DNA from: Aquarana catesbeiana
Lineage: Eukaryota > Chordata > Amphibia > Anura > Ranidae
Direction: 5' to 3'
Length of the DNA stretch: 64,000 nucleotides
NCBI RefSeq assembly: GCF_042186555.1
Contig: NC_133328.1
Span: forward strand, 57,397,431-57,461,430
Below the pieces are notes generated by a model. The model was not told the DNA's origin. It did no database searches and worked only from the letters and a program-made list of their open reading frames with translations. The position numbers and the translations under genes were made by a program. Below, one piece after another: positions 10,673 to 22,255 of the stretch; position 1 is the stretch's first letter; every line of letters starts with the position of its first letter.

Positions 10673-13599
10673 TAACAGACACAGACCAAAGTTTTGTAGA
10701 AAGGCTACCCAGAAAACTGGGCCAGGAAAAGGCTTTTTATATCTGCAAAGCATCCAGTTCCATACTAAAAGATAATTTCACCTAGGTTAAAAATAAAATA
10801 ATACACGCACATTATTTTGGAGGTAATTTTTTTTTTTTTTTAAATACAGGCGGATGCAAAGCATTGCATCTGCAATCAGTGGATCAGAGGTGCAATGTCA
10901 GGTTCCTGCAGACACTACAGCTTTCTGCCCATACCTCTGTATGGGCTTTCAATTTGAAAGCTGGAGGAAGTGTGATGGACTATGAGCGCCGCAAGCAGTG
11001 CACTTATAGTCCATAGGGAACTACAAGCCACCTGCCATGGTGAAACTTGGGACTTGTAGTTTTTTTACAGATCACTGTAAATTAATGAGGCCGCTTTGTG
11101 GGCAGAGCCCTACACAGCTGCGCAAGTTTTAAACGTGACAGCGGCTGCAGGGGAGAGGAACTCCTGCTTGCTGTCATAGGGGGGAATTTGGGGGGTGAGG
11201 GGGGCTGCTACATAGCAACATGTTACATACTGCACCCAAAATACGAGTGTAATATGTTGCTAACAGGGATGCACCAATACCCCTTTTTTTTTTATCGATG
11301 AGTACGAGTACCAATACTTTTGGTCAAGTACTTGCCAATACTGAGGACTAATAACTTGTGTGTGATTTGCGTAAACTCAAAATGAATGGGAGCAAATCGC
11401 ACAGCAAAAAATTGCATGTGATTTGAACAGGAAAGCTGCACACAGAAGCAGTGTGGGAAACTGCATGCGATTCAGACAACAATCATACCGCATTCGTGTT
11501 CAAATTGCATGCAATTCTTTGCAGTGCAATTTGCCCCAATTCATTTTTTATGGACGCAAATTTCACCGCAAAGTATCGGTATTGGGAACATTTTCAGTAC
11601 AACTCGTATAAGTACTCTCTATCTGCACTGATACCAACATCAGCATCAGTGCATCATTAGTTGCTAAACCTGAACCTATTCTTTTATAATCATGGTTTTG
11701 GAATAGGGTTTCCAAAAAACTAGGTGAGATATCAAAGTTCTTCAAAATGTTGTGTTTATATACATACAACGAATTAGCCAAGTACTATTGTTACATGCAT
11801 AAATCCCAGTGTAACTAGTCAGATTTGGCCCCCCCGTGCTTCTGGGTCCCATTAGCAGTTGTGTGGTCTTCTATGGCCAAAGTCTTCTTGATGAAAGTAA
11901 TGAAAACAGAAAGTTTCATACAGATGCAATTCGATATGACATGCACCGCAACCCAAATATGAATATCAATGCAACAGATAAAAGAAAAAAGGTGGTATTT
12001 TTACAGGATTTTTTAAACTATCACTGGTAAAGTCACATTTTACTGGATGCAAAACAATAACATTAAATAAAACTATATTGTGAAATATCAATTTGCCATT
12101 CCCCTACAGTATATAGAGTCTGAAATATCATATTTTTAAATCCTAACAGACAAGCCCCCATACATCATATTTTATCCTCACATACAATACATATACAGTA
12201 GATACAATACAGTAGATTCAATCATCCTCAATGATGCAAAGTTATATGTCTGCAGGAGGTAGTAAAAGAAATCCCACTGGATCCAACGCGTTTTGCTCGC
12301 AATATATCACTTCTTCAGGAGACCTTCAAAAATATTAGGAACATATTAAAAAAATACTAAGAACATTGTATTATAAATGGTGCGGCATCTTAACTCAGAC
12401 CATGGATAGACACCCTAGATCACAGACCAAAAGTCAAAAAGGATAGTGTGGGTGACAAGAAGCCCAAAGCATGGGGCCAGCCAACTTTATAAGAGGAAAA
12501 TGTTCTCCCCCAAAGCACACTCAATAATATAACTCAAAGATCTTATTCCTCCAAACCCAAAAGGCCTATGGATGGCACATAAGATTAATACAGAAAGGTT
12601 TAAAAAAAATGTATTAGCATGTTAATTAGGGGGGTAGAGAAGAAACAGAGAGTGCAAAAAAAAGGTTAACCTTCAGCTTTCAGCCATTAGAAATTTTCAG
12701 TGAAAAAAACAGCAGAAAACCAACATAAACTGATCTATACAACTATATAACCAATCTATACATTTTCAATTCTCTCTTTGTTGATATGGGGAAATTGGGC
12801 AGCTTTAGAAATGGATGAAACTGCTGAAGCTGATATTTCTCAAGAAAAAAGAGAAATAGCACCGTTGGCCTGTTATAAAGTGCCCCCTTAGATGTGTAAC
12901 AATATGCAGTGTATGTGTTGTGAGAATACTTCTATAATATGTAATTTACATTGGATTGAGGTACATGTATATTAAGCACCGGGATAGTGGCTTGAAAGTA
13001 ATCATTTTAATTTTCCACTAAAAATGAATGAAAGAAGTAACAATAGGTAATCCTCATCAAAGGCATCAAATGTCTTGTAAGTTCATAGCTAAAAGGAAAA
13101 TACCCTAGATTCATCTTTTATATTTTGGTAATTATAATTTGTAATTACCTTTAACATGAATAATACAGTGAGATCTCATCTAGCAGTCAGTTATGCTGCA
13201 GTCAGCTGAGAGTTACAAATTTGAAATTGAATATATATTTTTTTATTAGAACGTTACTGCCATCTGTTGGTAGATAGGCAGAATAACACTTCACAAACCT
13301 AAAAAAAATACACGGCCTGCTACTACTGATCTCCTTCTGACTGTCAATCTGATCCCCTGGCTTCAGTGCTTCGGAGTCACTGATCTGAGACAAATATACA
13401 TACATACATAAATACATGTTTTGAATTAGTAAGGCCATAATTAAATAAGAAAGGATAAGGATGAAGATTGTGCCTTTAAAAACGAGACAGCAGTGGAAAA
13501 TCCATTTTTTTTCTACACAGACTTTCTTAAAGGGGGGAGTCAATCACAGTAATAATCACCAGCAAAGTTATACAACGTCAAGTTATGTACAACGGATGT
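10673..13599. other. AT-rich stretch with repeat fragments, no gene
   Basis: I see no exon or intact transposon ends here. 11342-11560 has short complementary segments built on 'gatttgcg' and 'gcaaattt' of MITE type. 12280-12330 contains 'gatccaacgcgttttgctcgc', like the foldback near 62953 and 63270. Open frames are short and have no domain signature. Confidence 0.4.
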
Positions 13600-14100
13600 T
13601 TGATTGCAAGTTGCAACATCACCTACATTAAAATGGAGGGCCACCCTGAAAAAAAAAATTGCACCAAAAATCCTAAAAAAATTAAAAAAAAAACATTTGA
13701 AAAAAATGTTTTTTTAAACTTACCTGAACCCTTGTTGCTAGGCAGTCTTCCTAATCTGCCTCTTCCTATTCCGCGGCGTGTTCTGCTCCTAGCTGAGCGG
13801 CCCCGTTACCTTCTGGGAACTGTGTGTGTTCCCAGAAAACCACGGGGCTATTCACAGATCGCCGCGCCGCTCGCACGTGCACAGTAGGAAACTGGCAGTG
13901 AAGCCGCAAGGCTCCACTGCCTGTTTCCCTTACTTAGGATAGCGGTGCCGGGACCCGAGAGCCGAGGGACGGGTCAGCCTCGGGCAGCCGACATCGCGGG
14001 CACCCAGGACAGGTAAGTTTACTTATTTAAAGTCAGCAGCTACAGTGTTTGTAGCTGCTGACTTTTAAAATAAAATTATAGTGGCTGGAATACCGCTTTA
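13600..14100. mobile_element. TTAA-type MITE-like element with hairpin
   Basis: It contains 'gtgaagccgcaaggctccactgcc' and GACATCGCGGGCACCCAGGA, both shared with 17440-17560 and 59760. A perfect 15-bp stem AAAGTCAGCAGCTAC / GTAGCTGCTGACTTT lies at 14029-14043 and 14051-14065. The right end is ACCGCTTTAAAG at about 14091. The left boundary was not found, so the start is approximate. Confidence 0.5.
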
Positions 14101-14573
14101 AAGAGGAACTGCAGTCTGCTCACATAATTTGTAATAAAAACATCTTTGCCGTTCTGAAGCTTCCCTCCAACCACTTTGCATATTATTTCATATATACTGT
14201 GACTCTGTACTTGCCAAATATGCTGCAGAAATCTCCCTTCACTAAGTCTGGCTGCAGCCATTTTAACTGTGGGCATCTGAAGCTGGATTTACACAGACAC
14301 ACAGAGGCACACCTCCAACTCTGCAGCCCTGCAGCTCTCATTGGCCCTCTTATGACTCATCCCCCCTGCCTTCCTGGCAAACTCTCATGAGAGAGAGAGT
14401 GAGCTGTGCATGTTGTCATAAGCCTAGGCTTTTTACAAGACAAGATGACAACAGGAAGTATTTACTGGCAGAAAAAAAAATGTTTTACTATCCAAAGTCA
14501 AAACAACAAGGGCAGAAGATTTAATAGATGAATAGATGGAAAGATGAAAAAATTACTGAAGGCCCGCTTTAAA
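14097..14573. mobile_element. MITE-like element, inverted relative at 17640-17864
   Basis: It begins TTTAAAGAGGAACTGCAGTC. The first 190 bases (CTTCCCTCCAACCACTTTGC, then AATATGCTGCAGAAATCTCC) appear as the reverse complement at 17640-17864, whose right end is CTGCAGTTCCTCTTTAA. The end at GCCCGCTTTAAA (14564-14573) suggests a TTAA-bounded unit. It is non-coding. Confidence 0.6.
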
Positions 14574-15563
14574 TTGGTTGTAAACCCTTACATGTACCCA
14601 GTGATGTGACTGGCCTCTAGTAATACACAGAGACAAATAAATCTTCCTGCATACATTGTTTGTTTGCAGCCCTCTGCTTTCCAGAGCTGCTCAAAGTGTC
14701 CAGGTTACACAGCATTTCTGAGGTTCCAGAGGCAGGAAGTGTGGGTTCTGAGGGTCACACAATGCACAGCATAGAGCAGGGAGCTGAGTGTAATCTGAGA
14801 TCTGAATAGAGGGAATGGGCACACTCCCCTCTATGTACTCTCATAGGGAAACATGCACAGTTGATGCTGTTAACCACAGGCTGCGTGCTAGAGCCCCTGT
14901 CCCCTGTCAACTGTGATTGCTTGGAGTCGCCATAACCTGTCAGAAGTGACTGATGCAGATAGCAGAGGAAGGAGACAGCAGACAGAAATCACACTAGGAG
15001 TTTGGATTGAGGCATATATATAAGGATATGCTTTTTTTTTTTTTTATTTCAGAGGTTTACAATTACAAAAAACTTACAATTCAGTTCTTAGCAGAAGTAT
15101 GGTTTCAGATCAAGCCCTGTTTGGTAAGGGCTACTGTTGGATGGAATTGCATTGTGTGTCCCACAAAAGCCCAATTTGATGGTAAGAAATATTGCTCCCC
15201 AAGCAGATCTAGAATTACAGAACATTAAAGCGGATCTGCGGGATAAACACATACCCTGGGATTCATAGCAAATTAATTCTGTTGCTCCTCCACATAACAA
15301 TCATCAGTGTGGGAGATAGATTCATGTGCCTTTTAGGAACAGGAGGGGGCGGTACTGAGGCTGGGGTGTTCATACCGCAGTCACTCCATCCGCAAAGCAC
15401 AGTTGTGGATGGGGCCACTCACCCTGGACTTGAGGATACCTTTCTCACGGAGCGCGCTCATTAATGACCGAGACCAGGCAGGGCTGGGTTTGAGTGAAAG
15501 TCAACATTATGGCAGAACCCAGGCTTAGAATGAGCCGTACACTGTGTGCAGTAACATACTTTG
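14574..15563. other. No gene recognised
   Basis: A dispersed 'ttggttgtaaaccctt' start lies at 14573, and a T14 run is at about 15030. 'attaaagcggatctgcggg' at 15225 is another TTAA-type element end. I see no splice-bounded reading frame with homology. Confidence 0.4.
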
Positions 15564-15965
15564 TCAAAGGTTGACAAAGGAGTGCGCATTACTTTTTTGG
15601 TCACCATGCATGTTCAGAAACAGGTTGCTTCCTCCTCTGGTGATGGCATCACGACAGCGCTGCGGTCCACCATGCGCTCCAGTTCTTAGTTCTGGACAGT
15701 GGATGTCTGTCGGACGGATTTCCTGTCCTGTGACAGTGGCATACACCGAGACTTGGGGTTCTGTCCCTAAGGACTTGGCGTTCTTCTCCGGTGGTTTTAA
15801 CTGATGAGCCTGCATTATGCCTTTCAAATGTGAGTTGCCCAAAATAGTTTTTGAGTCTACACTTAGAGGCACTTTTCCCTTTTGTCTGACATCCGGAGAA
15901 TCTCCCGGCTGACAGCTGAATGTGGCTGGAAATGAGTCGTCAGTTGCAGCGGCTGTCGGCTTCAT
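15564..15965 (-). other. Unexplained open reading frame of 134 codons
   Basis: The frame is open on the minus strand from a TAG near 15992 to the stop at 15564. Its first Met, at 15965, is followed by K-P-T-A-A-A-T-D-D. The translation has mixed composition (for example S-V-Y-A-T-V-T-G-Q-E), unlike the repeat-generated frames around it, and I see no MITE ends inside. No family is recognised, no splice sites or promoter are evident, and a chance frame or an old pseudogene fragment remains quite possible. Confidence 0.2.
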
Positions 15966-16249
15966 AGCAACCAGGGACCCCAGTGTGGGAAACTATCATC
16001 TTCATATTCATGACAGCTACCCAGCACAAAATCTCTCACTCTGAGCACTGGTATCTCTCTATACACCATCAAGATGCTAATGACATTTAAAAACAAAGTT
16101 TCAGTTTTTTTAATTACATACCGTATATACTCACGTATAAGCCGACCCAAATATAAGCCGAGGCACCTAATTCTACCACAAAAAACTGGGAAAACATATT
16201 GACTCGAGTATAAGCCACGGGTGGGAAATGCAGCAGCTACTGGTAAACA

Positions 16250-16515
16250 ATGCCCATCTGCAGCCTCACTGTGCCCATTTGCAGCCTCTCTGTGCCCATT
16301 TGCAGCCTCACTGTGCTCATCTGCAGCCTCACTGTGCCCATTTGCAGCCTCACTGTGCCCATCTGCAGCCTCACTGTGCTCATCTGCAGCCTCACTATGC
16401 CCATTTGCACCCTCACTGTGCCCATCTGCAGCCTCACTGTGCCCATTTGCAACCTCACTGTGCCCATCTGCAACCTCACTGTGCCCATCTGCAGCCTCTC
16501 TGTGCCCACCTGTAC
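16250..16515. repeat. Minisatellite, 21-bp period, about 12.5 copies
   Basis: The unit is CCCATCTGCAGCCTCACTGTG with variants. Because 21 is a multiple of 3, most frames on both strands stay open, giving apparent proteins of 90-190 codons with seven-residue repeats. These are artefacts. The array lies inside the TIR element at 16119-17272. Confidence 0.95.
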
Positions 16516-16568
16516 CTTTCATTACAAACAGCGGGTGTCTCCCGCTGTGTCATGCAACTGCAGTCTTA

Positions 16569-17002
16569 TGCCCCGTACACGCGGTCGGATTTTCCGATGA
16601 AAAATGTCCGATCGGAGCGTGTTGTCGGAAATTCCGACCGTGTGTGGGCTCCATCGGACATTTTCCATCGGATTTTCCGACACACAAAGTTGGAGAGCAG
16701 GAGATAAAATTTTCCGACAACAAAATCCATTGTCGGAAATTCCGATCGTGTGTACACAAATCCGACGGACAAAGTGCCAGGCATGCTCAGATTAAATAAA
16801 GAGATGAAAGCTATTGGCCACTGCCCCGTTTATAGTCCCGACGTACGTGTTTTACGACACCGCGTTCAGAACGATCGGATTTTCCGACAACTTTGTATGA
16901 CCGTGTGTATGCAAGACAAGTTTGAACCAACATCCGTCGGAAAAAATCCTAGGATTTTGTTGTCGGAATGTCCGAACAAAGTCCGACCGTGTGTACGGGG
17001 CA
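16569..17002. mobile_element. Harbinger-like MITE, copy 2 (434 bp)
   Basis: The ends are TGCCCCGTACACGCGGTC and GACCGTGTGTACGGGGCA, with the direct duplication TTA at 16566-16568 and 17003-17005. The length, 434 bp, is identical to copy 3 at 44927-45360, and the two are nearly identical throughout. It is inserted within the older TIR element 16119-17272. Confidence 0.92.
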
Positions 17003-17022
17003 TTAGTTTGGCGGCTGTCCAC

Positions 17023-17142
17023 TGTAACAAAGCCCCACCTCCTCCTCGTCAATGATAGACAGAACACTGATTCAGTTTCCCAGCATGGTATCAGTGTTCA
17101 GTGTTCCGTCTATCACAGACGAGGAGGCGGGGCTTTGTTACA
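17023..17142. repeat. Imperfect inverted repeat inside the TIR element
   Basis: The arm TGTAACAAAGCCCCACCTCC at 17023 pairs with GAGGCGGGGCTTTGTTACA ending at 17142. Pairing continues inward through 'gatagacagaacactga' and 'tcagtgttcagtgttccgtctatc'. The predicted stem is about 50 bp with a few mismatches. Confidence 0.75.
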
Positions 17143-17272
17143 TGGATGGCCACCGAACAGTTAAGACTGCATGACAGAGCTGGAGACCCTCACTCGAGTA
17201 TAAGCCGAGGGGAGCTTTTTCAGCATAAAAAATGTGTTGAAAAAGTCGGCTTATACTCGAGTATATACGGTA

Positions 17273-17399
17273 CCTTATTTTAGACACAGTGATATCCTCA
17301 CTGAGTCTCTGTGCTTCTCTATATATTGAGGGCAGATCATGGCTTGTAGAGGATCTGGCAAGGTGATGTACTTAGCTTACTAAAAACATTAAAACATTT
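17273..17399. other. No feature recognised
   Basis: Short unique-looking sequence between two elements; no frame or repeat end is seen. Confidence 0.4.
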
Positions 17400-17642
17400 G
17401 GCACCTTTCGGGGGGAGCGGATACCTGTCTTTGACATGCGCAGTAGGGTTCCCGGCGTGAAGCCGAAAGGCTACACTGCCAGGTTCCCCTACTCGCAATG
17501 GTGGCGGTAGCACCCGACAGCTGAGGTGCCGACATCGCTGGACTCCAGGACAGGTAAGTGTCTTATTATTAAAAGCCAGCAGCTGCAGTATATGTAGCTG
17601 CTGGCTTTTAATTTTTGCAGTGGTGGGCGGAACACCGCTTTA
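17400..17642. mobile_element. TTAA-type MITE-like element with hairpin
   Basis: It shares 'gtgaagccgaaaggctacactgcc' and CCGACATCGCTGGACTCCAG with 13900-14000. The hairpin AAAAGCCAGCAGCT / AGCTGCTGGCTTTT lies at 17571-17610. The right end is ACCGCTTTAA at 17632-17641. The left boundary is approximate. Confidence 0.5.
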
Positions 17643-17864
17643 ATGAGCAGATTTCAGCCTGGAGTGGCAGGCAGCAGCTTCAGCTGCCCACAGTTAAAAT
17701 GGTTGCAGCCAGACTTAGTGGAGGGAGATTTCTGCAACATATTTGGCAAGTGCAGAATCACAGTATATATAAAATAATATGCAAAGTGGTTGGAGGGAAG
17801 CTTCAGAATGGCAAAGATGTTTTTCTTACAAATTATGTGAGCAGACTGCAGTTCCTCTTTAATT
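17643..17864. mobile_element. Inverted relative of the element at 14097-14573
   Basis: This is the reverse complement of 14106-14290, including GGAGATTTCTGCAACATATT and GCAAAGTGGTTGGAGGGAAG, ending CTGCAGTTCCTCTTTAA. The two copies form an inverted pair about 3.3 kb apart. It is non-coding. Confidence 0.7.
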
Positions 17865-17937
17865 CCCATCTACAATTGTCAAATAATGTTTTTCTCTTAG
17901 TCAAGGTTGTCACATTCACTGCATCTCCTATTGTACC

Positions 17938-18469
17938 TTAAAGTGTTACTAAACCCACAACAGTAAAATCAGTCTGTATATGCAGTAAAGCATGCTTCTT
18001 ATACTCACGGTGGACCCTCAGGGGTTATTCCTCTACATTGTGTAAAGAGGCTGTTTGATTCTGTCTTCCCTGATCCTCCCCTTCTTTTACTATCCCCAAT
18101 CCATTTCATGATAGTACAGAGCCTTGGGAACACTCTGCACTTGCTCAGATTGGTGTGTATTGCTAGAGAATTTTTTACTTTGTTTGGGAGAGTGCATGTG
18201 ATCAGCACAGGTTCAATCGGCACTGTCCAGACAGAGAGTCAGGAGTCCTGCAGCCTCATAGGACAATCAGTGTAGTATGAAATCTCATCCTACAAGCTTT
18301 AGGCAGACACTGATAGAAGTCACAAAGACTGCTATATACTGCTGATAAGAAAAGGTATTTAGCATATTTAGCAGTTTATATTTACTAAAACTATTGCATT
18401 TCCTTGTTCTGTGTACTGTAGGAGACCAGATATAGTGAATGCAGGGTCCTGGGTTTAGTAACACTTTAA
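17938..18469. mobile_element. TTAA-flanked MITE, 532 bp
   Basis: The terminal inverted repeat AAGTGTTACTAAACCCA at the left is answered by TGGGTTTAGTAACACTT at the right. TTAA flanks both sides (17938-17941, 18466-18469). TTAA target preference fits a piggyBac-type origin. It is non-coding. Confidence 0.8.
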
Positions 18470-19951
18470 CTGATGACTGGATTAGCAGCATTCCCCCATC
18501 TACTGTATATGCTGTTATTAGAACTTGCTAGGTTATTTGAATTCTTAGCAAGTATCACCTGAAGATGGTATTGTGGATTAAGTTCCGTACAAGAATGGAC
18601 ACTTTGATTAATGATAGTATTTCAACAGCACAAATTAATTATCTCCGGCTCAGATCATTTGTCAAATTCTGTATTTAGCATGAAGATGAATCTGCTCATT
18701 TAGATAGTCGTGTGTTTAATATATGCCGCGGATTTCTGTTTTTCTGGAAAATAACATTTTTCTGTCTTACTTTTTAAAGGGAGTTGGATTTACCACATTT
18801 TTTCTATTCCTATATTTTATTATCACTGGATTTCTATGCATCATATACTGAGTGTTTACACATTTTTTTTATTTTTGTGTTTATATTGTACATTTATTTG
18901 TATACAGTGTTCATTTTCACAAACAAGATTATATATATATATTATAGACGTATGCTAGTTTTTTTATTATATGTATTTTCACTTTTTGTGCCATTCCATT
19001 ATTTTTATTTGTCTGGTTATACCCAAGTTGATCAATCGATCAATCGCCTGCCCATACATGGTTCAAATCTCGGCCGGTTCAGCAAGAATCAAAGAATCTA
19101 TGGTATCTCTTTTGGATAGAGTGGATGTGGATTAAAACACCCGTCAGGTTTTTATTTCTGTTGAGGCCTCCATTAGGGAGATTCACCTTCTCTATTTGTC
19201 CTGTTTTTCCCTGTTTACATTATCATTGAAAGTGGATGAAAATCCCAAATTTTGAGTTGTCCCCAGAACAGGAGTAGAGGGGAAATCTTAGAGGACACTA
19301 GTCTAGGGGGAGCACTAGTTCTGATGACAACCAGGGATCCCCTCACTTTGAAGGGCTTTTCTCTCACTTACTGTTTTGTCTATGGGGTAGAAAGTGAAAG
19401 GGAATTTTTTTCAGCATGACCCAGATGGTAAAAAAAACTTGACAAAAAACTTGACAGTGGTTATAATCCTCCCCTACTGTATCCAAAATGAGAAAAAAAA
19501 ATCACATACATAAGTAGCATTACCCTCACAAGAGCCGATTGATATTTGGGCTTTTCTCCCTCTCTCACATCCAAGCAACAGGAATTTTCCACATTCTTCC
19601 CAGAGGCTCAATAATCAGTCTAAGGGACCTGATTTTGTTTTGTTTATTTTTTAAATTATGAATTTGGATGGGGAATAGGGATACTTGGGATGCCCAAAAC
19701 TGAAGAACTTCAAACAAATAGTTGAGGACCTGCTAACGTCTCTGGCTACTATGAACTGACCCCAACTGCACTGCCCACCCCTGGGAGTGATATTGCAGCT
19801 AAATTAAATGATTAAAAGTTCTAAAATAAAATTGAAGTTGCAGGCGCGGCACCTGCCTGTGTAGCAAGCATCTTGATTGACCCAAGCTTTGTAGCTTTGG
19901 GGTGTGTTGAATAGAAGGTACTCACTTAGTCCCTTTAAGTAGCTCCTTGAG
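18470..19951. other. No gene recognised
   Basis: AT-rich sequence; 18780-19010 is T-rich. 19019-19110 resembles the 'acccaagttgatc...ggccggttcagcag' repeat seen at 43765-43822. No armadillo-type exon was found here although this region probably lies within or upstream of the ARMC3 gene. Confidence 0.4.
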
Positions 19952-20203
19952 GCTGGGTTCACATCTAAGCAGGGGTCCGGTGCATCCCCATTCACTGTTT
20001 CAGGTCCGATTTTAGCCCAAATTTTTGGCTGAATTTGGACCTGAAACTGACCAAAAGACGCACAGGACCACTGTGCAAATTCGCAAGGGAGCCGCAGCGG
20101 AGATATGTGAACCAACTCTATAGAGAGCTGGTCACAATCTCCTGCTATTACGAATTGGATGCGGAGAACCCACATCCAATTTGCACTAGTGTGAACCCAG
20201 CCT
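19952..20203. mobile_element. MITE, family 'GGCTGGGTT', copy 2
   Basis: The ends GGCTGGGTTCACAT and GTGTGAACCCAGCC form an inverted repeat. The interior matches 5009-5285 (TTTCAGGTCCGATTTTAG, GACCAAAAGACGCACAGGA). It is non-coding. The 249-codon minus frame that crosses it (20553-19804) has no recognisable domain. Confidence 0.85.
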
Positions 20204-20613
20204 GTATCCAGAAGGCTACTGTAATGGCCTCTCTGCTGTACAGGCTGATTCTGGTTCCCTGGATGTCTGCAGCTAAGCCTAGCTAAGACTAAGCTGTCTG
20301 AGGGTATGAGGCTTCCCGCTTCTCCATCTCTCTCTTCTCTGCGTCTTCTTTCCAGCGCCAGGAGCAGAGCCCCCCAGCACAGGGGTCCCTTCAGACGAAA
20401 AGGAACCCGGACTCTGCACCCCAGACTGTCAGGAGTATTTATGGGTTGTCCCCCCACCTTCTGGATCTTGCCTCCCCAGGGATTGGTGAGAACTCCATAA
20501 ATATTCAGGCTGCAGCCTCTGTTCCTCCACTCTCTAAGTTCCAGAACTACCAAGAAAGTTCTAGAACCAAGGTGGGGGGTTTAACAGAGCTACAACCTTT
20601 GAAGCACTGCATA

Positions 20614-22124
20614 CAGTGGGGACGGAAAGTATTCAGACCCCCTTAAATTTTTCACTCTTTTTTTATATTGCAGCCATTTGCTAAAATCATTTAAGTTAAT
20701 TTTTTTCCCCTCATTATTGTACACACAGCACCCCATATTGAAAGAAAAACACAGAATTGTTGACATTTTTGCAGATTTATTAAAAAAGAAAAACTAAAAT
20801 ATCACATGGTCCTAAGTATTCAGACCCTTTGCTCAGTATTTAGTAGAAGCACCTTTTTGATCTAATACAGCCATGAGTCTCTTTGGGAAAGGTGCAACAA
20901 GTTTTTTCACACCTGGATTTGGGGATCCTCTGCCATTCCTCTTTGCAGATCCTCTCCAGTTCTGTCAGGTTGGATGGTAAACGTTGGTGGACAGCCATTT
21001 TTAGGTCTCTCCAGAGATGCTCAATTGGGTTTAAGTCAGGGCTCTGGCTGGGCCATTCAAGAACAGTCACGGAGTTGTTGTGAAGCCACTCTTCATCTTT
21101 CCCTCGATTGCAACCAGTCGTCCTGTCCCTGCAGCTGAAAAACACCCCCACAGCACGATGCTGCCACCATCATGCTTCACTGTTGGGACTGTATTGGACA
21201 GGTGATGAGCAGTGCCTGGTTTTCTCCACACATACCGCTTAGAATTAAGGCCAAAAAGTTCTATCTTGGTCTCATCAGACCAGAGAATCTTATTTCTCAC
21301 CATCTTGGAGTCCTTCAGGTGTTTTTTTTAGCAAACTCCATGCGGGCTTTCATGTGTCTTGCACTGAGGAGAGGCTTCCGTCGGGCCACTCTGCCATAAA
21401 GCCCCGACTGGTGGAGGGCTGCAGTGATGGTTGACTTTCTACAACTTTCTCCCATCTCCCGACTGCATCTCTGGAGCTCAGACACAGTGATCTTTGGGTT
21501 CTTCTATACCTCTCCCACCAAGGCTCTTCTCCCCCAATAGCTCAGTTTGGCCAGACGGCCAGCTCTAGGAAGGGTTCTGGTCGTCCCAAACGTCTTCCAT
21601 GTAAGGATTATGGAGGCCACTGTGCTCTTAGGAACCTTAAGTGCAGCAGAAATTTTTTTGTATCCTTGGCCAGATCTGTGCCTTGCCACAATTCTGTCTC
21701 TGAGCTCTTCAGACAGTTCCTTTGACCTCATGATACTCATTTGCTCTGACATGCACTGTGAGCTGTAAGGTCTTATATAGACAGGTGTGTGGCTTTCCTA
21801 AGTCCAATCAGTATAATCAAACACAGCTGGTCTCAAATAAAGGTGTAGAACCATCTCAAGGATGATCAGAAGAAATGGACAGCACCTGAGTTAAATATGA
21901 GTGTCACAGCAAAGGGTCTGAATACTTAGGACCATGTGATATTTCAGTTTTTCTTTTTTAATAAATCTGCAAAAATGTCAACGATTCTGTGTTTTTTTGT
22001 CAATATGGGATGCTGTGTGTACATTAATGGGGAAAAAAATGAACTTAAATGATTTTAGCAAATGGCTGCAATATAACAAAGAGTGAAAAATTTAAGGAGG
22101 TCTGAAATCTTTCCGTCCCCACTG
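20614..22124 (-). mobile_element. Tc1/mariner-like transposon, full-length but dead (1511 bp)
   Basis: The element starts CAGTGGGGACGGAAAGTATT after a TA and ends with the reverse complement at 22124. Long inverted terminal repeats run 20614-20833 and 21908-22124, each with an inner copy of the AAGTATTCAGACC motif, as in Tc1 elements with two direct repeats per end. The right target dinucleotide reads CA instead of TA. The transposase is on the minus strand and broken. It sits about 750 bp upstream of the first ARMC3 exon in the window. Confidence 0.93.
20840..21752 (-). pseudogene. Tc1-like transposase pseudogene
   Basis: The N-terminal frame (21752-21504) shows the paired-type helix-turn-helix region of Tc1 transposases (S-E-E-L-R-D-R-I-V, Y-K-K-I-S-A-A-L). 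A later frame (21303-21067) has the first catalytic Asp in L-W-S-D-E-T-K and G-G-G-S/G-G-S-I-V-L-W-G-C-F. The last frame (21151-20840) has S-P-D-L-N-P-I-E-H-L-W with the catalytic Glu. The stretch with the second catalytic Asp (normally in a D-N-D-P-K-H motif) is absent: the frame jumps from V-A-I-E-G-K near 21110 to W-L-H-N-N near 21085. This suggests an internal deletion of roughly 55 codons. Confidence 0.88.
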
Positions 22125-22255
22125 CAGCCTCATTAAAAAAATTAACCCATGCTCCTCTGCCTGCAGGGGAGGCAAAGCTAAATTTACCTACTCTAGCAAC
22201 AGTGTGGGGGCTACACATACATGCAGACACTAGGACCAATTTAGACAGGAGCCGG

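Larger units (their letters stand above)
16119..17272. mobile_element. TIR element 'TACCGTATATACTC', 1154 bp, carrying a nested MITE
   Basis: The left end TACCGTATATACTCACGTAT and the right end ATACTCGAGTATATACGGTA are inverted repeats, continuing inward as AAGCCGAC / GTCGGCTT. Additional 'ctcgagtataagcc' motifs lie just inside each end (16202 and 17194). Contents from left to right are a 21-bp minisatellite, a Harbinger-like MITE with its own TTA duplication, and an imperfect inverted repeat at 17023-17142. There is no transposase, so it is non-autonomous. The superfamily is not certain. Confidence 0.8.

Noticed and set aside
19804..20553. 249-codon minus-strand frame
   Set aside because: It runs through a MITE (19952-20203) and flanking sequence with no domain or homology that I recognise; probably chance.
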